A stretch of 59,195 nucleotides of DNA. Source: Nitrospiraceae bacterium (GTDB lineage: Bacteria; Nitrospirota; Thermodesulfovibrionia; UBA6902). How positions within the stretch are numbered: position 1 is the stretch's first letter; the number at the start of each line of letters is the position of its first letter. Shown in pieces: positions 27,229 to 35,433 of this stretch. The stretch is from NCBI GenBank assembly GCA_003599505.1, contig QZKO01000031.1:1-59195 (forward strand), given 5' to 3'. The translations under genes were made by a program, and so were the position numbers. A model generated the notes under the pieces. It was not told the origin of the DNA, did not search any database, and worked only from the letters and a program-made list of their open reading frames with translations.

Positions 27229-28875
27229 TTACCCTGCTTCCACCCTGTTCTTCCCTTTTTGTTTGGCCTGATACAGGGCGGTGTCCGCCTTTTTGACCAG
27301 GTCTTCGACACTCTGCATCTCATGAGAACAGGAGGCAATGCCGAGGCTTGCGGTAACATCCGAGTTCGCCTCAGTGGATTTCCTTATTCTGTCGGCTACG
27401 CGGTGGGCGTCTTCCAGTCCCGTCTCCGGCAGAAGTATCAGGAATTCTTCCCCGCCGTATCTGGCGACAAGGTCTATGGCCCTTACTTCATTTAAAAGGA
27501 TATTCGCGGTCCTGACAAGCAATTTGTCTCCGGCGCCGTGTCCGTGGACATCATTATATTGTTTGAAATTATCCAGGTCCAGCATAATGACCGAAAACGG
27601 ACTCCCGTCTCTCTCTGACTTCGCAAAGTTTTTCTCCAGCTCGACATTCATAAGATTCCTGTTGGCAACTTTCGTAAGGGGGTCATGAAGTGAAAGGTTC
27701 CTTGACTGTTCATACAGCATGGAATTATTAATCGCCATGCCTATCTGATTTCCTATAATGGAGAGAATCCCTGTTATCCTTTCATCAACATCGGAATGAG
27801 CGGGCGTATAGAGGTACAGGACCCCTAAAACTTTACCTGTTGTCTTTATCGGAATAATGATGTGTCCGTGAGGCGACATGCCGGGATATGTTATGGAATG
27901 GCGGCTGTCCTTGTGAGAATCTTTTGATATAATGATTTCTCCGGTCCTTACCGCCAACCCGCAGAGACAGTCGCTTATCGTAATGCTTTTGTGCAGATCC
28001 AGAAAAGACTTTTGATGTCCGAGATGGGCGACGAGTTTTAATCTGTCGCCGTCAACAAGCAGTATCCCGCCTTTGCGTTTAATCCTGAGGATATCGAGGT
28101 CCGTAATAGTATCAAGTATGTTATGGAAGAGGTCGTTTATTTCTATTGTTCTGCTGATCGCCGCAGAGACGTTAAACAACGTTGACAGTTCCATGTTCCT
28201 TGCCTCAAGCTCATAGCCCTGTCTTATAATCCTTTCCTCTGCCTGTCTGCGCGTAGTGACATCAAGAAGGGTTCCGATAACGGCGGGCCTGTCCCGGTAT
28301 ATAATTTTAGAGCCGTAAACCTCGACGGAGATAATATCCTTATTCTTTTTGGTCCCCCTGAAACTGTATTGAATTGCTCCTGTTTCACCGGACAACCTCT
28401 TTCTCAGATTTTCCCTGACGACCGGTAAATCTTCCGGGACCACCAGGTCGTCAGGTCCCTTCTTGTCCGTCAGCTCTTCAACTGTATAACCGAATACCTC
28501 AGCCAGCATGGGGTTGACATATTTGAATACCCCGTCCTGAATAAGATAAACCCCCGTCATAGCTTTATCCGCGAGGTTCCTGAATTTCTCCTCTGATTCC
28601 AGCAGCAGCTTCTCTGTCCGTTCACGTTCGGCAACTTCATGATCAAGCTCTCTCCATCTGCGCAGCGAGAAAATACTGAAAGCAATCCCGAGGAATACAA
28701 GCACGACTACAAGTTCATCAAATTTCAAACCTGCAAAGTGTTTATCGGCAGCCCACTGCTCAATATTCCTGTGCGCATCAGTGAAAACAGCAATGAAATA
28801 CATTAATATTCCGAGAACGGCGATTACGGACAGTTCTATAACGACTGTCAGGTTCTTCTGTTTCTTAACCTGCAT
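27229..28875 (-). CDS. Membrane diguanylate cyclase with PAS and GAF domains
   Basis: A 548-residue protein with two membrane helices (about 10-30 and 55-66) and a short external loop. A PAS domain follows (about 90-215), then a GAF domain (about 230-370) with the NNSMLYEQ exit helix, then the GGDEF domain (about 378-548). The active-site motif is GGEEF (ARYGGEEFLILLPE), a functional variant, so the protein probably makes cyclic di-GMP from GTP. An RxxD inhibitory site is not obvious. The two PilZ proteins at 33.7-34.4 kb are possible receivers of the signal. It ends at the hairpin shared with groEL. Confidence 0.88.
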   Translation of the reverse strand: MQVKKQKNLTVVIELSVIAVLGILMYFIAVFTDAHRNIEQWAADKHFAGLKFDELVVVLVFLGIAFSIFSLRRWRELDHEVAERERTEKLLLESEEKFRNLADKAMTGVYLIQDGVFKYVNPMLAEVFGYTVEELTDKKGPDDLVVPEDLPVVRENLRKRLSGETGAIQYSFRGTKKNKDIISVEVYGSKIIYRDRPAVIGTLLDVTTRRQAEERIIRQGYELEARNMELSTLFNVSAAISRTIEINDLFHNILDTITDLDILRIKRKGGILLVDGDRLKLVAHLGHQKSFLDLHKSITISDCLCGLAVRTGEIIISKDSHKDSRHSITYPGMSPHGHIIIPIKTTGKVLGVLYLYTPAHSDVDERITGILSIIGNQIGMAINNSMLYEQSRNLSLHDPLTKVANRNLMNVELEKNFAKSERDGSPFSVIMLDLDNFKQYNDVHGHGAGDKLLVRTANILLNEVRAIDLVARYGGEEFLILLPETGLEDAHRVADRIRKSTEANSDVTASLGIASCSHEMQSVEDLVKKADTALYQAKQKGKNRVEAG

Positions 28876-28939
28876 ATCGATAAAGTCGGTATTTTTGCTT
28901 TATTTCTTGAGTGTTACCCGTAAAAAAGAGCTTACTTCT

Positions 28940-31753
28940 TCAGATGAAACGGTTTCTGATCATCCTTCTCACGTAAAACTTCCTCACTTCTTCTGCCAGC
29001 AGCAGCCCTGTTCCAAACGGGACCAGTACCAGCCAGACTTTCAGTTCCAGAGACCCGGTCCCGAAGATCATGTTGCCCAGGGGATGATAGATGATAAAGG
29101 CTGAGAGTATCAACTCAATAATTATCCCGTATAAGATAAGCCTGTTTGAGAAGAATCCAAGACTGAACACGGATTCATGGAACGAGCGGCAGGCAAACAC
29201 ATTCCCTATCTGTGAAACGATAATCCCGGCAAGACACGCTGTTGTGGCCTGCATATAAAGCAGATGGTCCTGGGGAAGCGTCGCTCCCCACTGCCATCCG
29301 CCGGATTTCAGCACATAGAAAAACCCGAATAGCCCCGCTGCCGCTTCAATCGGGCCGAGGAAAAAATACGCGCGCCCCAGTATCCTTGAATTCAGCAGTT
29401 TTTCGTCAGGGCTTCTCGGCGGCTGCTTCATAACTTCCTTTGCCGGTTTTTCAGCGCCGAGCGCAAGCGCCGGAAACATGTCCGTTCCGAGGTCCACGGC
29501 AAGTATCTGCATAATGGTAAGAGGCAGCGGGATGCTGAAAACAACATACGCGATGTAAGGGACAATCTCCGGTATGTTTGACGCGAATATGTAACTGATG
29601 AATTTCCTGATATTCTCGAATATGCCCCTGCCCTCTTCTATCGCATTTACAATAGATGCAAAATTGTCATCAAGCAAAATTATGTCCGCAGCCTCTCTTG
29701 CCACGTCCGTTCCGGTCATGCCCATCGCTACGCCGATGTTCGCCTTTTTAAGCGCGGGGGCGTCGTTGACCCCGTCGCCCGTCACCGCTACTCTTTCTCC
29801 TTCGTCTTCGAGGACCGATACTACCCTCATTTTATGAACGGGCGTCATCCGCGCAAAGATAATTTCAGATGACAGGAGTTTTTCACGCAGCGCGCTGTCA
29901 GGCATGATGTCCATCTCATGCCCCTCTATCACCACGGGCTCATTGTTAATAAGGCCGATCTGCCTTGCTATCGCGATTGCTGTTCTGCTTGCATCGCCTG
30001 TAATCATGATGACTTTGATGCCGGCATCGTGACATTTTTTCATTGCATCAGGGACTTCCGGTCTTGGAGGGTCTTCAAGTCCCATGAGGCCGGCGAAGAC
30101 GAGGTCGGATTCAATGTCTGTGAAATCCGACAATTGTAGGGGCAATTCATGAATTGCCCCTACAGGTTTATACGCGAACGCTATCACCCTGAGCCCTGCG
30201 TCCATCATTGAATGGTAAGCCTGCATAATGGAATTTTTGTTATCTTCAGTTATCTGCTGCAGGGGCGATTCATGAATCGCCCCTACCTTGTCGCTCACAA
30301 GAATTCCGCTGCAGAGCGGTAGAACGGTTTCCAGAGCGCCTTTGGTGAAAGAAACATATTGAAAGGGTTCGAGGGGCCGAGGGGTCAAGGGGTCAAGGGC
30401 AGAAAGCATCTGTTCACTTGAACCCTTGAACCCCTGAACCCCTGACCCCTTGTAAACAACCGTCATCCTTTTCCTGTCCGAATCAAACGGTATCTCGGCA
30501 ATACGCTCAGCTTTTATATCACCGAGCGCCTCTCTTGCCGCTTTCAAAATAGCAGCGTCAGTCGGGTCGCCCTTGTAAGCGCCGTTATCGCAGGTCGCGT
30601 TGTTGCAAAAGTAAGCGGTTTGCATGAGCATGTGTGTGGCCGGGACGGGTTTAAAACCCGACCCTACGTCATCTCTGCCCCCTCGCCCCTTGCCCCTTGC
30701 CCCTTGCCCCTCTAACGTCCATACCTTCTCGACCTCCATCTTATTCTGCGTCAACGTGCCGGTCTTGTCCGTGCATATGACGGTAACTGATCCGAGCGTC
30801 TCTACTGATGTGAGTGTCTTTATCAATGCCTTTTTCTTTGCCATCCTCTGGCTCCCCATCGCGAGGGAAAGGGTTACCGTAGGCAAAAGCCCTTCAGGGA
30901 CATTGGCTATAATGATCCCGACCGCGAAAAGAAAATTGTGCCAGAAGCTTCTCCCGATAAAAAATCCCAGGGCAAAGAAGAATATCCCGGTTGTTATTGC
31001 GATAACCGCGACTATCTTGGTTACCCTGACAATCTCTTTCTGAAGGGGGCTTAATCTTTCCTGTACTCCTCCCGTAAGATGCGCGATCTTGCCGAACTCC
31101 GTCGACATGCCGGTGGCGTACGCCACAGCCCTGCCGAGGCCGCTGACGACAAGTGTGCCCGCAAAGACGATATTCGGACTGTCAAAATAATTTCCGTTAA
31201 ATGCCTCAGGTCCGCGCAGTCTTGCGTCCGATTCACCTGTGAGAGGCGCATTGTTGACCATCAGGCGGTTTGATTCTATAAGACGCGAATCCGCGGGCAC
31301 CTTGTCACCCTCGCTCAAAAGTATTATGTCGCCCGGAACGACTTTTTCCGAACGGACCTCTTTTACAACGCCTTCCCTTATGACTTTTACGTTGAACGGA
31401 AGAAGTTTTTTCAGTTCCTCCACAGCCTTTTCCGCCCGGTATTCCTGAATAAATGTGAAAACAGCATTAATAAATATGACTACCGTTATAGCTATGCCGA
31501 GGGAAAGCAGCCCCTCTCCCGGATGGAAATATTCGGACAGAAAACAAAGGGCGACCGCCGCCCAGAGAAGGACGGCAAGGAAATGCGTAAACTGGGCCAG
31601 AAATTTTTTGTATAGCGGGACCTTCCTGATTTCCTTTATCTCGTTCAGCCCGTATTCATGAAGCCTTTTGACAGCCTCTGTTGCGGATAGCCCGTTAACG
31701 GATGTAAGAAGACTTTTCAGCGCCTCGTCTTTAGAAAGAGTTTGGATGTTCAT
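28940..31753 (-). CDS. P-type cation-transporting ATPase with in-frame repeat insertions
   Basis: A 937-residue P2-type ATPase (Ca2+-ATPase/PMR1-like). It has the N-terminal cation-ATPase domain, TGES in the actuator domain, the phosphorylation site CDKTGTLTQNKM, MITGDAS and TGDGVNDAPAL in the P domain, and about ten membrane helices. PEGL in the fourth helix fits a calcium or similar divalent cation. Unusually, the nucleotide-binding region contains four insertions made of repeat DNA: about residues 346-372, 434-464, 490-499 and 531-540. The last two spell VGAIHESPLQ and VGAIHELPLQ. All keep the frame, so the protein may still fold with enlarged loops. The neighbouring universal stress protein suggests a stress role. 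Confidence 0.9.
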   Translation of the reverse strand: MNIQTLSKDEALKSLLTSVNGLSATEAVKRLHEYGLNEIKEIRKVPLYKKFLAQFTHFLAVLLWAAVALCFLSEYFHPGEGLLSLGIAITVVIFINAVFTFIQEYRAEKAVEELKKLLPFNVKVIREGVVKEVRSEKVVPGDIILLSEGDKVPADSRLIESNRLMVNNAPLTGESDARLRGPEAFNGNYFDSPNIVFAGTLVVSGLGRAVAYATGMSTEFGKIAHLTGGVQERLSPLQKEIVRVTKIVAVIAITTGIFFFALGFFIGRSFWHNFLFAVGIIIANVPEGLLPTVTLSLAMGSQRMAKKKALIKTLTSVETLGSVTVICTDKTGTLTQNKMEVEKVWTLEGQGARGKGRGGRDDVGSGFKPVPATHMLMQTAYFCNNATCDNGAYKGDPTDAAILKAAREALGDIKAERIAEIPFDSDRKRMTVVYKGSGVQGFKGSSEQMLSALDPLTPRPLEPFQYVSFTKGALETVLPLCSGILVSDKVGAIHESPLQQITEDNKNSIMQAYHSMMDAGLRVIAFAYKPVGAIHELPLQLSDFTDIESDLVFAGLMGLEDPPRPEVPDAMKKCHDAGIKVIMITGDASRTAIAIARQIGLINNEPVVIEGHEMDIMPDSALREKLLSSEIIFARMTPVHKMRVVSVLEDEGERVAVTGDGVNDAPALKKANIGVAMGMTGTDVAREAADIILLDDNFASIVNAIEEGRGIFENIRKFISYIFASNIPEIVPYIAYVVFSIPLPLTIMQILAVDLGTDMFPALALGAEKPAKEVMKQPPRSPDEKLLNSRILGRAYFFLGPIEAAAGLFGFFYVLKSGGWQWGATLPQDHLLYMQATTACLAGIIVSQIGNVFACRSFHESVFSLGFFSNRLILYGIIIELILSAFIIYHPLGNMIFGTGSLELKVWLVLVPFGTGLLLAEEVRKFYVRRMIRNRFI
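30135..30164. repeat. Perfect GTAGGGGC palindrome inside the ATPase gene
   Basis: A perfect 30-base palindrome with 15-base arms (TGTAGGGGCAATTCA and its complement). On the coding strand it encodes VGAIHELPLQ at residues 531-540 of the ATPase. Confidence 0.85.
30261..30284. repeat. Second GTAGGGGC palindrome inside the ATPase gene
   Basis: A perfect 24-base palindrome (arms AGGGGCGATTCA and complement), extending imperfectly on both sides. It encodes VGAIHESPLQ at residues 490-499 of the ATPase in the same frame as its sister 100 bases away. Confidence 0.85.
30370..30453. repeat. Inverted heptamer tract (GGGGTCA / TGACCCC) inside the ATPase gene
   Basis: GGGGTCAAGGGGTCAAGGG words on the left face CCCTTGAACCCCTGAACCCCTGACCCC words on the right across about 25 bases. 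The RNA could form a long hairpin. It encodes about residues 434-464 of the ATPase, a segment absent from normal relatives as I know the family. Confidence 0.7.
30640..30716. repeat. Imperfect palindrome plus CCCCTTG heptamer array inside the ATPase gene
   Basis: GGGACGGGTTT and AAACCCGACCC (30642-30664) form an imperfect palindrome. It is followed by an array of CCCCTTG heptamers (about 30683-30712). Together they encode a Gly/Arg-rich loop near residues 346-372, between the phosphorylation motif and the normal N domain. Confidence 0.7.
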
Positions 31754-31755
31754 AA

Positions 31756-31834
31756 TTAGCTAATAGCTATAAGCAATAAGCTGTAAGCTGTTGGCCTTAA
31801 GCTTACAGCTTATAGCTCACAGCTTATAGCTGTC
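31756..31834. repeat. AGCTATAAGCTG-type short-word repeat
   Basis: Words of the type AGCTATAAGCAATAAGCTGTAAGCTG face TTAAGCTTACAGCTTATAGC, so the tract folds back on itself. It fills the gap between the universal stress gene and the ATPase gene and runs into the coding end of the former, whose last codons (CAG CTA TAA) come from the repeat. Confidence 0.7.
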
Positions 31835-32669
31835 GATTTTTTGTTCCCCTGAATATTATCAGATTGCACGGTGTATGCCTTAACACGTCCTCAACCGGAT
31901 TCCCTCTCATTATGGATTTCAGCAGGCTCCTTTCGCTTGCGCCCATAACAATGAGATCGTTCTTTTTGTGCGCCGCTTCTACAGTTATGGCCCTTGCGAC
32001 TCCGCCGCGCCCGATCTTTTTTTCATGGATTATGTTGTAGTGATGCAACTGCCGCCGGAATTCCTCTACGTCTTTGGGAATATGCGCTTCCCTCTGAAGA
32101 GGCGTCAGATGCATCTCGCCGTGAAAAAAGCCTGTAAGGGGTTTATGTAAATGAAACAGCGTCACGCCGGAGTCGAAACCTTCCGCGAGTTTAGCGATGA
32201 AATATGCCCTTTCTTCAATGTCGGGTATCCTGCCGCTTAACGGCACAAGTATATTCCCGGGGTGGATGCCGCCCATTCTGACCACCCTCACGATTGCGAC
32301 CGAGCACGGGAGTCTCACCATGATCTGTCTCGAAAGGGTCCTGACAAAAAATCGTTTCCTGATGTCCTCCCTCCTTGTGGCGGTGAAAACAAGGTCGATA
32401 CCCTGTGCCTTTACAATTTCGGCAATCTCGCTGACAGGCTCTCCGCTCTCAACGATGGTTTGCACATCGATTCCGCTGCCTTCCGCATCCATAAAAAGCC
32501 TCTCAAGCGCCGCCTCGGCGTGTTTTAATTTGTCCTTGTGAATATTCTCTTCAGCTATAAAGGCAAGAAACAGTTTTGCACGGCATGATCTTGCAAGAGT
32601 CAATGCATAACGGGCGGATATCTCCGAGTTTGAAAATTCATTGACCGCGGCAAGGATTTTTTTGTACAT
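31824..32669 (-). CDS. Tandem universal stress protein
   Basis: A 281-residue protein with two UspA domains (about 1-135 and 145-278). Each begins with a hydrophobic strand (YKKILAAVNEFSNSEISARYALTLA; GNILVPLSGRIPDIEERAYFIAKLA). The second ends with the nucleotide-binding-like DLIVMGASERSLLKSIMRGNPVEDVLRHTPCNLIIF, where the GxxxR...GN(P)V pattern suggests ATP binding; the first domain's site is poorer. Such proteins help cells survive energy or redox stress. The ribosome binding site GGAGGG is strong. Its stop codon lies in an AGCTATAAGC repeat. The P-type ATPase gene follows on the same strand. Confidence 0.85.
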   Translation of the reverse strand: MYKKILAAVNEFSNSEISARYALTLARSCRAKLFLAFIAEENIHKDKLKHAEAALERLFMDAEGSGIDVQTIVESGEPVSEIAEIVKAQGIDLVFTATRREDIRKRFFVRTLSRQIMVRLPCSVAIVRVVRMGGIHPGNILVPLSGRIPDIEERAYFIAKLAEGFDSGVTLFHLHKPLTGFFHGEMHLTPLQREAHIPKDVEEFRRQLHHYNIIHEKKIGRGGVARAITVEAAHKKNDLIVMGASERSLLKSIMRGNPVEDVLRHTPCNLIIFRGTKNRQL

Positions 32670-32722
32670 TCTCCCTCCTTCTAACGTTTATATTACTATT
32701 CTGAATAAGCCTGTCAATTGTT

Positions 32723-32748
32723 TTATTTACCAGGGTTATTTACCAGGG
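32723..32748. repeat. Tandem 13-base repeat upstream of thyX
   Basis: TTATTTACCAGGG occurs twice back to back with no spacer. It ends 6 bases before the -35 box of the thyX promoter, where an activator could bind, and also lies upstream of the divergent stress-protein gene. Two copies with a 13-base period suggest a pair of protein-binding sites close to one helical turn apart. Confidence 0.5.
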
Positions 32749-32754
32749 ACCAAA

Positions 32755-32783
32755 TTGACTTATAAACATGATAGGTTTATTAT
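32755..32783 (+). promoter_or_regulatory. Sigma-70 promoter of thyX
   Basis: TTGACT (32755-32760) and TATTAT (32778-32783) are separated by 17 bases, about 33 bases upstream of the thyX start codon. The thyX ribosome binding site AAGGGAG follows at 32804-32810. Confidence 0.65.
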
Positions 32784-32815
32784 TTAAACATCTTTAATTT
32801 TTCAAGGGAGATATC

Positions 32816-33556
32816 ATGCCTGAAGCAAAATTAAAAGTAATTCTACTCCGTCATACGCCGAATCCTGAAGAGACCGTGGCAATGGCGGCAAAGCTGTGTT
32901 ACAGCCCTTCGGACATCACATCCCTGAAGGATAAAATAGAAGCAAGGGACCAGAAGGCTTTTGTCGAAAAGCTCGTTAAGATGGGACATATGAGCCCGAT
33001 TGAACACGCCACTTTCACCTTCGCGGTCGAGGGCATTTCAAGGGCGTGCTCGCACCAGCTTGTCAGGCACAGGCTTGCCTCATACAGCCAGCAGTCGCAG
33101 CGTTATGTCAGCGAAGAAGCAGGCTTTGATTATATTATCCCCCCGTCTGTCAGGGATGACAAAGAAATGAAAAAGCTGTTTGTCTCTTTCATGGATGAAG
33201 CCCAGAATGCTTATAACAATATGGTCAAGAAATTGAACGACAAAGGGATAAAGGGAGAATCGGCAAATCAGGACGCCCGGTTTATCCTGCCCAACGCCGC
33301 TGAGACAAAAATCATGGTGACGATGAACGCGAGGGAATTGCTCCATTTCTTCCACCAGAGATGCTGTAACCGCGCCCAATGGGAAATACGGCAGATGGCG
33401 GAGGAAATGCTGAAACTCGTTAAAAAAGCCGCCCCCACCTTATTTTATAAAGCAGGCCCCGGATGCCTTCACACCCCTTGCCCTGAAGGGGATTACTCCT
33501 GCGGCAAGATAAAAGAAGTAAGGGCAAAGTATGGATTCCCGCCATCTCGGGCATGA
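32816..33556 (+). CDS. thyX: Flavin-dependent thymidylate synthase
   Basis: A 246-residue ThyX, which methylates dUMP to dTMP with methylene-tetrahydrofolate and reduced flavin. The diagnostic motif is RHRLASYSQQSQRYVSE, a good RHRxxSxxxxSxRY match. SPIEHATFTF and the late FFHQRCCNRAQWEIRQMA are also typical. It uses the same folate pool as AcsE. The last residues (GFPPSRA) and the stop codon overlap a REP-like unit (GGATTCCCGCCATCTCGGGCATGACA), which may have replaced the original end. Confidence 0.95.
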   Translation: MPEAKLKVILLRHTPNPEETVAMAAKLCYSPSDITSLKDKIEARDQKAFVEKLVKMGHMSPIEHATFTFAVEGISRACSHQLVRHRLASYSQQSQRYVSEEAGFDYIIPPSVRDDKEMKKLFVSFMDEAQNAYNNMVKKLNDKGIKGESANQDARFILPNAAETKIMVTMNARELLHFFHQRCCNRAQWEIRQMAEEMLKLVKKAAPTLFYKAGPGCLHTPCPEGDYSCGKIKEVRAKYGFPPSRA

Positions 33557-33560
33557 CACA
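33532..33560. repeat. REP-like unit overlapping the end of thyX
   Basis: GGATTCCCGCCATCTCGGGCATGAC resembles the CTGGATTCCCGC...GCGGGAATGACA repeat family seen at 7610-7675. It covers the last seven codons and the stop of thyX. Confidence 0.4.
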
Positions 33561-33726
33561 ACATTGGCCACGATGTCAATGAATCAACACATTATCAACC
33601 AATAAATCCACCCTGTTTACTTTCAATTCAACAAGTTACCGGAAGGCATTGAATTTGCTTTAAGATATATCAGGTATTGATTTTCTGATTGCGCTGTTTA
33701 ATAAATTATCTTTGGGAGGCATGAGC

Positions 33727-34089
33727 ATGCAGGATGAAAGAAGAAGGCATATCCGTTTCGAGGTCCCCCTTGACGTAACTTTCAGGCCGTTGAATGATCA
33801 AGCGCCTTATTCAGCCGGGGTTATCAGAAATTTTTCCCGCAGCGGGTGCTGCATTGAATCAGGAGATCCGGAGACGTCTTTAAAGGAAATCCTGGAATTA
33901 AAGGTAAGGCATCCCCAAAAAGATATGTTTGTCAACGCAACGGGCGATATCGTATGGAAACGGCCTGTAGGCGGCGGATGGCTGGCCGGCGTCAGGATTC
34001 TTGAGATGGACAAAGCAGCCAAAAGCGAGATACTGGACTTTGCTTACGATATCTGGCTGGAAAAAAACCTGAAGCTGAGCCAGGCTTAA
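33727..34089 (+). CDS. PilZ domain protein
   Basis: A 120-residue protein made of a single PilZ domain. I choose the ATG at 33727, which has GGGAGG 7 nt upstream, over earlier in-frame codons. The cyclic di-GMP-binding features are present: an arginine-rich start (RRRHIRFEVP) and NFSRSGCCIES in place of the usual D/NxSxxG. It probably binds cyclic di-GMP and acts on motility, pili or polymer export. A second, different PilZ gene follows 17 bases later, so they form a pair. Confidence 0.82.
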   Translation: MQDERRRHIRFEVPLDVTFRPLNDQAPYSAGVIRNFSRSGCCIESGDPETSLKEILELKVRHPQKDMFVNATGDIVWKRPVGGGWLAGVRILEMDKAAKSEILDFAYDIWLEKNLKLSQA

Positions 34090-34106
34090 CTTATTTAAAC
34101 ATAAAC

Positions 34107-34439
34107 ATGGAATTCATTCAACGCAGAGCTTTCGAAAGAGTCCCGGTAAATATCAGGGCCAGATTCTATTCTTATAATACAGACTTTTCAGGGACCATCA
34201 CGAATCTTTCAGAAAACGGGATGTTCATCAGTATGAAGAAAATGATGTTCCCTCTTGATTCAAAGATAGAAATAATCATCCCTCATGAAAAAAAGCTCCT
34301 GAAAGTGCCTGTCAGGGTCATCAGGATGACAAAATCAGGAAATGTCTTTAACGGTTTAGGCGTGGAATTACTGGTCATTCACCGGGAATATCTTGAATTC
34401 ATTAACAGCCTGAAATGTGAAGCAAATGTTAGCTGTTAG
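34107..34439 (+). CDS. PilZ domain protein
   Basis: A 110-residue PilZ protein. It starts with QRRAFERVPVNIRARF, which carries the RxxxR motif, and has TNLSENGMFIS as the second cyclic di-GMP-binding motif. It is in the same direction as the preceding PilZ gene and shows only moderate similarity to it, so it is an old duplicate or an independent member. Its last codons (AAT GTT AGC TGT TAG) are repeat-like words and its stop joins a GTAGGGGC-type palindrome at 34440, so its end may have been set by the repeat. Confidence 0.82.
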   Translation: MEFIQRRAFERVPVNIRARFYSYNTDFSGTITNLSENGMFISMKKMMFPLDSKIEIIIPHEKKLLKVPVRVIRMTKSGNVFNGLGVELLVIHREYLEFINSLKCEANVSC

Positions 34440-34510
34440 TAGGGGCGGGTTTTAAACCAGCCCTTGCCTCTTACCTCTTGCCCCACTTGCCTTTTGCCTT
34501 TTGCCCCTTG
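34437..34510. repeat. GTAGGGGC-type palindrome and CTTGCC heptamer tract
   Basis: TAGGGGCGGGTTTTAAACCAGCCCTT is an imperfect palindrome of the family found in the ATPase gene. It is followed by CTTGCC/CTTTTGCC words to about 34510. The block lies directly before cooC and holds no gene. Confidence 0.65.
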
Positions 34511-34522
34511 TATTTTAGATTT

Positions 34523-35290
34523 ATGGCATACGTAATAGCTTTCGCCGGGAAAGGCGGCACGGGTAAAACAACCATTGCCGCCCTTACAATCAGGTACCTT
34601 ATTGAAAAGAAACGCAAACCGGTGCTCGCTGTCGACGCTGACAGCAACTCCTGCCTCAACGAAGCGCTTGGAGTAACCGTTCACGCGACTATAGGTAAAT
34701 TACGGGAAGAATCTCTTGCTACCGTCCGCAGCGGCGCTGAAAGACCCGGCGGCATGAGCATGGAGCAGCTTTTTGACTATCAGGTCCAGCAATCTGTGAT
34801 TGAGGCAAAGGGGTTCGACCTCATGGTAATGGGCAGACCTGAAGGGCCGGGATGTTATTGCGCGGCAAATAACATAATCCGGAAATACACTGACAAGCTC
34901 TCCGACAAATATCCTTACGTCGTTATTGATAACGAAGCGGGCATGGAGCATTTAAGCAGGCGCACCACACATAAAGTCGATCTCCTTCTTGTCATCAGCG
35001 ACCCTACCCAGAAAGGGATCCAGACCGCCAAAAGGATCGACAGCCTCGTTGACGAGCTTGCGCTTGATATAGGCCGGCGCGAGCTGATTGTAAACAGGAT
35101 ATCCGGTGAGAATTTCGACAAGTTAAAAAATGTATCAGGCGGGTTGTCTTTTGAGAACTTCTTCAACGTCCCCGAAGACGACAACATCTTTCACCTCGAC
35201 CTCGAAGGAAAACCCGTCTTCGCCCTCCCCCCTGATTCAATTGCCGTAAAGACGGTTTTTGGAATACTCGATTCCTGCAGGATACCGTAA
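34523..35290 (+). CDS. cooC: CooC-like CODH nickel-insertion ATPase
   Basis: A 255-residue MinD/CooC-type ATPase. I start it at the ATG at 34523; the upstream in-frame codons belong to a repeat tract. The Walker A motif is GKGGTGKTT (9-17), the VDADSN segment is typical, and the metal-binding pair Cys111-x-Cys113 (CYC) matches the CxC motif where CooC dimers bind nickel or zinc. CooC uses ATP hydrolysis to help load nickel into the C-cluster of CODH. It heads the acs/coo region and ends before a weak hairpin, so it may be transcribed partly separately. The ribosome binding site is poor. Confidence 0.85.
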   Translation: MAYVIAFAGKGGTGKTTIAALTIRYLIEKKRKPVLAVDADSNSCLNEALGVTVHATIGKLREESLATVRSGAERPGGMSMEQLFDYQVQQSVIEAKGFDLMVMGRPEGPGCYCAANNIIRKYTDKLSDKYPYVVIDNEAGMEHLSRRTTHKVDLLLVISDPTQKGIQTAKRIDSLVDELALDIGRRELIVNRISGENFDKLKNVSGGLSFENFFNVPEDDNIFHLDLEGKPVFALPPDSIAVKTVFGILDSCRIP

Positions 35291-35300
35291 CGAGTTTTTC

Positions 35301-35347
35301 CGCATTTATTTAATTTTTTAATTATCAAATAAATGCGTTATTTTTTT
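35301..35347 (+). terminator. AT-rich hairpin with T-run after cooC
   Basis: CGCATTTATTT (35301-35311) and AAATAAATGCG (35327-35337) form a perfect 11-base-pair stem with a 15-base loop, followed by TTATTTTTTT. The stem is AT-rich, so it may end only part of the transcription. TATAAT at 35360-35365, just beyond, could be the -10 box of a promoter for acsE; no good -35 box is seen. Confidence 0.55.
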
Positions 35348-35433
35348 AATCTCCTATGTTATAATTTTTAACTTTGCTTCTAAGCTGTTTCTGCTGTCAA
35401 AGCAAGACACAACCCCTTAAAGGAGATTAAAGT

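Noticed and set aside
30135-30716. CRISPR array in the repeat-rich part of the ATPase gene
   Set aside because: The elements are palindromes and heptamers without regular spacers, and they are in an open reading frame.
34478-34522. Extra N-terminal residues for cooC from an upstream ATG
   Set aside because: The codons come from a CTTTTGCC repeat tract; the ATP-binding strand starts right after the ATG at 34523.
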